Both the position numbers and the translations under genes were made by a program. From Synechococcus sp. Cruz CV12-2-Slac-r (lineage in GTDB: Bacteria; Cyanobacteriota; Cyanobacteriia; PCC-6307; Cyanobiaceae), in the NCBI RefSeq assembly GCF_024346075.1, contig NZ_JAGQEK010000003.1, forward strand, positions 1 through 39,690: a DNA stretch of 39,690 nucleotides, given 5' to 3'. A model generated the notes under the pieces. The model had not been told where the DNA came from. It did no database searches and saw only the letters and a list, made by a program, of their open reading frames with translations. Of this stretch, positions 36,442-39,690 are shown piece after piece (within the stretch, counting starts at the first letter, position 1; each line of letters begins with the position of its first letter).

Positions 36442-37614
36442 TTGCCGGCTTTGGCTGATTCGGTTTTGGGCGATTTGGTTTTAGGTGATCAAAATTTGGC
36501 TTTAAGAAGGCGTTGGTGGTGGACCTGGGCCCAGGTGGAAGGCCTTGGTATGCAGCGTTTACAACTCATAGAACGAAATTTTGTTGATCTTGCTGTTGCT
36601 TGGCGGGCCCCAGCTGCGGCCCTCATGGCCCTGCCTGGGATTGGCCCAGAGCTGGTGGCTTCAAGGGATCAATTAGCCAAGCGGCTTGGAATTAATGGGG
36701 TGCCACTGGAATGCCCGGCGCGGCTGTTGCTGCCAACAGATCCAGCTTTGCCCCCCTCGCTCAGCTGTCTGCAGCGGCCCCCTTTGGAATTGCATTGGCG
36801 GGGCCGAGGCAGCCTTTGGGGGCACTTGCGCCGGCGGCGTGCCGTAGCCGTTATTGGTACGAGGCGCCCTTCACCCCATGGTTTGGAATGGGCCAAAAAA
36901 TTAGGGATTGCACTGGCTCAGGCGGGTTGGCCAGTGCTCAGCGGCCTGGCGGAAGGCATCGATGGAGCTGTCCATCAGGGTTGCCTTGCGGCGGAGGGGG
37001 TGCCGGTGGGGGTGCTAGCCACGAGCCTGGATCGGGTGTACCCAAGGCATCACTCACAGCTGCAGCAAGAGGTGGGGAAAAGGGGGCTCTTGATCACGGA
37101 GCAACGCCCAGGGGCTGCAGTGGCGAAGGGGCATTTCGCAGCGCGCAATCGGCTGCTGGTGGCGCTGGCGGAAGCGGTGGTGGTGGTGGATTGTCCCGAT
37201 GGCAGTGGCGCATTGCACGGGGCGAGGTTGGCCTGGGCTGAGCAGTTGCCCCTTTGGGTGGTGCCTGCAGATACCAACCGTATTTCTGCAAAAGGCAGTA
37301 ATTCCCTGCTGGGGCAGGGAGCAACGCCACTGCTGGATCCTGCGGATTTGCTGAGCAGCCTGGGGCGTGGCCCTTTGAAGAGGTTTTCACCACTTTTTCA
37401 AGAAACCGATAGCAACACCAATCACAACTTCAATAGCGATCCTCTTTTGGATGCTCTTGGGGCTGGAGCCAGTTTGGAGCAATTGGCCCAGGCAATGGCT
37501 CAACCGCTGCCTCAGTTGGCGGAAAAACTGCTGCAGCTCGAGTTGGCCGGGCTGGTGGAGGTGGCCCCTGATCTGAGCTGGCGTCGCCGGCAGAATGGCT
37601 TGAGATTTGCTTAG
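36442..37614 (+). CDS. dprA: DNA processing protein DprA
   Basis: 390 residues. An N-terminal helix-hairpin-helix-like segment (PAAALMALPGIGPELVASRDQLA, about 52-74) precedes the Rossmann-like DprA domain with AVIGTRRPSPHGLEWAKKLG, VLSGLAEGIDGAVHQGCL, FAARNRLLVALAEAVVVVD and a C-terminal winged-helix-like end. DprA loads RecA on incoming single-stranded DNA in transformation. The frame has no early ATG; TTG at 36442 or 36451 must be used. prmC starts within 6 bp. Confidence 0.9.
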   Translation: MPALADSVLGDLVLGDQNLALRRRWWWTWAQVEGLGMQRLQLIERNFVDLAVAWRAPAAALMALPGIGPELVASRDQLAKRLGINGVPLECPARLLLPTDPALPPSLSCLQRPPLELHWRGRGSLWGHLRRRRAVAVIGTRRPSPHGLEWAKKLGIALAQAGWPVLSGLAEGIDGAVHQGCLAAEGVPVGVLATSLDRVYPRHHSQLQQEVGKRGLLITEQRPGAAVAKGHFAARNRLLVALAEAVVVVDCPDGSGALHGARLAWAEQLPLWVVPADTNRISAKGSNSLLGQGATPLLDPADLLSSLGRGPLKRFSPLFQETDSNTNHNFNSDPLLDALGAGASLEQLAQAMAQPLPQLAEKLLQLELAGLVEVAPDLSWRRRQNGLRFA

Positions 37615-37619
37615 CCGTG

Positions 37620-38507
37620 ATGCCCATCATTAGCGGCGAAGAGTTGCACATTTGGCGACGTCAACAATTGCAAATCAATCCAGGGGCTGCTGCTGGTTTG
37701 GATTGGCTACTGGAAATGGAAGGGAAACTGCCCTGGCGGGCGCTGCAAGCGAGCCGGCTACATCCAGAACAACCATTAACAATTGCTCAACCCTTGCAAT
37801 TGCTTGCGAATTTATGGCAAGAGCACATCGAAAAGCAGGTGCCTTTGCAGTATTTGGTGGGCCGTTGCCCTTGGCGAGATTTGGAGCTGCAGGTGGATAA
37901 AACTGTTCTAATTCCGCGCCAAGAAACTGAATTGTTAGTGGAATTGGCCTTATCAGTAGCAAGTGAGCTTGGAGAACCAGGCCTCACGCCCTGGGCAGAC
38001 CTTGGTTGCGGTAGTGGTTGTATTGCAATAGCGCTCGCTAGAGCATGGCCGCAAAGCCAGGGTTGGGCTGTTGATATTAGTGCTTCTGCTTTAAAACTTG
38101 CTTCTTTAAATGCAAGGATCCATGGCGTTGCAAAATCTATTAATTGGCTACAGGGCAATTGGGCCGAACCGCTGCAATTTCAAGCAGGAAAATGGCAATT
38201 ATTGATAAGTAATCCGCCTTACATCCCATCGGCGGTGGTGAATCAGCTTGAGCCTTTGGTGCGTAACAATGAACCGCGATTGGCGCTTGATGGTGGGGAT
38301 GATGGATTGGATTCAATCAAAAGTATTTGTGCATTGGCACCAATATTGCTGGCTCCTGGGGGCTGGTTAATGCTTGAGCATCACCATGATCAATCCCAAG
38401 CAGTTCTTGAATTGCTGAGGCATGCCGAGCTGGAATTAATTGAAGCTAAAAGTGATTTAGAAGGAACTCTGCGTTTTGCAATAGCCAGAGCGCGAGGGAG
38501 AAATTAA
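37620..38507 (+). CDS. prmC: Release factor glutamine methyltransferase PrmC (HemK)
   Basis: 295 residues from ATG 37620 (GTG at 37617 possible). It methylates the Gln of the GGQ motif in release factors. Landmarks are VGRCPWRDLELQVDKTVLIPRQETELLVE, the SAM-binding DLGCGSGCIAIALA and the catalytic NPPYIPSAVV. Its TAA shares one base with the ATG of the next gene. Confidence 0.94.
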   Translation: MPIISGEELHIWRRQQLQINPGAAAGLDWLLEMEGKLPWRALQASRLHPEQPLTIAQPLQLLANLWQEHIEKQVPLQYLVGRCPWRDLELQVDKTVLIPRQETELLVELALSVASELGEPGLTPWADLGCGSGCIAIALARAWPQSQGWAVDISASALKLASLNARIHGVAKSINWLQGNWAEPLQFQAGKWQLLISNPPYIPSAVVNQLEPLVRNNEPRLALDGGDDGLDSIKSICALAPILLAPGGWLMLEHHHDQSQAVLELLRHAELELIEAKSDLEGTLRFAIARARGRN

Positions 38508-39139
38508 TGGAAAATTCAATTAATGAAATGGCTTCTTATCCCAGCGAAGCGCTACTTGAAATTTTAGAAGCCGGGAAGCCTGTGGCTTTTCCCACTGATA
38601 CGTTGCCCGCCTTAGCGATTAAACCTCAATACGCTCAGCGGCTCTGGCAGCTAAAACAAAGGCCTGCCCATAAACCTTTAATCCTTATGGCTGCAGAAGT
38701 GGATCAACTAATCGCTGCTCTAATGATTCCACCCCCTCCAGGTTGGCAAGCATTAGTAGATAAAGGTTGGCCCGGTGCTTTAACTCTTGTATTGCCGGCA
38801 GCCGGGCCTGTGCAAGAGGCCCTTAACCCCGGTGGAAGCAGCCTTGGGCTTCGCATACCGGCGTGCCCAATGGCGTTGCAGTTGTTGCGGCGCAGCGGCC
38901 CCCTTGCCACCACCAGCGTTAATCGCTCGGGGCAGCCGGCCTGCACAAGCCCAGAAGAGATTGCCAATAAGTTCCCAAACCTTGCTTTATTGGCACCGCT
39001 GCCATGGCCCCCGGGTTCAGGAAAGGCCAGCACGGTTGTGGGTTGGCACCAGGGAGAAAATGGCAGTTGTTGGCAAATATTGCGCCAGGGCAATTCGCTA
39101 ATCAATATTGCAGAAATAGGCGGATCGGAGCAGAGCTGA
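38507..39139 (+). CDS. tsaC: Threonylcarbamoyl-AMP synthase (Sua5/YrdC/TsaC family)
   Basis: 210 residues. YrdC-domain landmarks: GKPVAFPTDTLPALAIKP, LWQLKQRPAHKPLILMAA (KxRP.x.PL), WPGALTLVLP, LGLRIPACPMALQLL and TTSVNRSGQPA. It makes the threonylcarbamoyl-adenylate used for tRNA t6A37. TAATG overlap with prmC and TGATG overlap with the next small gene show a tightly coupled operon. Confidence 0.92.
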   Translation: MENSINEMASYPSEALLEILEAGKPVAFPTDTLPALAIKPQYAQRLWQLKQRPAHKPLILMAAEVDQLIAALMIPPPPGWQALVDKGWPGALTLVLPAAGPVQEALNPGGSSLGLRIPACPMALQLLRRSGPLATTSVNRSGQPACTSPEEIANKFPNLALLAPLPWPPGSGKASTVVGWHQGENGSCWQILRQGNSLINIAEIGGSEQS

Positions 39140-39300
39140 TGGGCTGGTTGCTGCTTTTGGTGGGCTTAATTTTGAGTGTGTTTGATTGGCTGATTAAACC
39201 AATTGTGCTTGCGATCGAGCCTTTACTGAGCCTCAGTGCGTTGGCCTGGGTTGCCCCATTGCTATTTATTTGGTTACTGCTAGCTAAGAATGAAAAGTAA
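39139..39300 (+). CDS. Small membrane protein of unknown function
   Basis: 53 residues from ATG 39139, overlapping the tsaC stop by one base. Two hydrophobic segments (WLLLLVGLILSVFDWLI and ALAWVAPLLFIWLLLA) form a hairpin. A longer upstream frame is only a shadow of tsaC. No family known to me. Confidence 0.65.
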   Translation: MGWLLLLVGLILSVFDWLIKPIVLAIEPLLSLSALAWVAPLLFIWLLLAKNEK

Positions 39301-39314
39301 TAAGTATTGAGCGA

Positions 39315-39690
39315 TTAATCAGTGTGGCTGCGGCCTATTAGCCAGGCGCTTACGGCTAATAGTGTTACACCGCCGCAGAACTGCAGTAGTTCAAGCATTG
39401 AACTTATTTTAAAGCTGATCATTGTTTTGAAAGCTGAAACGATTAAAGCCACAACTATTACATTGCTGAGCTTCTGTTTTAAGCTTTCGAGAGAAGTGAT
39501 GCTTAATAGGTTCCTGCGCCGCTCTGGTATTGATTCATCGCGGGGATCGATATCTGAAATTACAAGCTCATAGATGCCATAGCCAAATATCAAAAGCGCA
39601 ATACCAATAACATAATAATCAATGCCACCAATCATGGTGCCAATCAGTTTTGTTGAACTGCTGTGGTCGAGGCTTTTTAGCATGCCTGAA
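39315..39690 (-). CDS. UPF0114 (YqhA-like) membrane protein, N terminus beyond the window
   Basis: At least 122 residues are visible, in an open frame that continues past the right edge, so the Met at 39683 is probably internal. Transmembrane segments with YYVIGIALLIFGYGIYELVIS and the following DP.. / NLLSITSLESLKQKLSNVIVVALIV resemble the middle and end of UPF0114 proteins, which lack an N-terminal helix here because of the cut. Function unknown. Confidence 0.7.
   Translation of the reverse strand, partial: SGMLKSLDHSSSTKLIGTMIGGIDYYVIGIALLIFGYGIYELVISDIDPRDESIPERRRNLLSITSLESLKQKLSNVIVVALIVSAFKTMISFKISSMLELLQFCGGVTLLAVSAWLIGRSHTD

Overview
The window is a stretch of chromosome from a phycoerythrin-containing picocyanobacterium of the Synechococcus/Cyanobium type. 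Direct evidence is a complete phycocyanin plus phycoerythrin-I rod gene cluster, photosystem II genes psbB, psbT and psbM, and short intergenic spaces with many 1-8 bp gene overlaps. Base composition is moderate (near half GC by eye), unlike GC-rich Cyanobium. The combination of PE-I without PE-II (no mpeBA-like genes and no type-4 chromatic acclimation genes here) is a green-light-absorbing pigment type 2 layout, as known from coastal, brackish and freshwater lineages. The exact taxon is an inference I cannot settle.

Left flank (1-6013): the end of an unknown gene, an AT-rich TMEM175-like membrane protein, a secreted protein of unknown function, a 52-residue zinc-ribbon-like protein coupled to a 196-residue protein, purM, an RlpA-like DPBB protein, panC and cmk. 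PanC and Cmk are usually fused in cyanobacteria but are separate, out-of-frame genes here.

Phycobilisome rod island (about 6006-24240): one leftward block runs small unknown protein - S/U lyase (cpeU-like) - pebA - pebB - cpcB - cpcA - cpcE - cpcF. A rightward block carries a small leader ORF - cpeB - cpeA - terminator - cpeZ. Then come cpeF, two small unknown genes and cpeY. A long leftward block resembles the classical cpeCDESTR operon: unknown 152 aa - CpcL-like rod linker with a hydrophobic tail - pentapeptide-repeat protein - cpeC - tandem two-domain linker - single linker - cpeS - cpeT - cpeR. A 111-aa unknown gene and cpcT close the island. Together these genes make phycoerythrobilin (pebAB), the apoproteins, the rod linkers, and a family-by-family set of bilin lyases covering nearly every chromophore cysteine visible in CpcA, CpcB, CpeA and CpeB. 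CpeR is the expected activator of cpe transcription.

Right flank (24286-39690): an orphan solute-binding lipoprotein overlapping an MscS-type channel gene, tRNA-Phe(GAA), comF, a DUF2470-like protein, a tiny membrane protein, an FGGY sugar kinase, metK, a HAD hydrolase, rpsA (S1), nrdR, psbT-psbB, a [2Fe-2S] ferredoxin, psbM, a tandem UspA protein, dprA, prmC, tsaC/sua5, a 53-aa membrane protein and the C-terminal part of a UPF0114-like membrane protein cut by the window edge.

The most interesting points are the CpcL-like membrane-anchor linker inside a PE-I cluster, a Shine-Dalgarno-equipped 55-codon leader ORF directly upstream of an SD-less cpeB, the parallel terminator-then-lyase layout behind both cpcBA and cpeBA, a series of convergent gene pairs whose stop codons overlap, and several uncharacterised small genes interleaved with the lyases.
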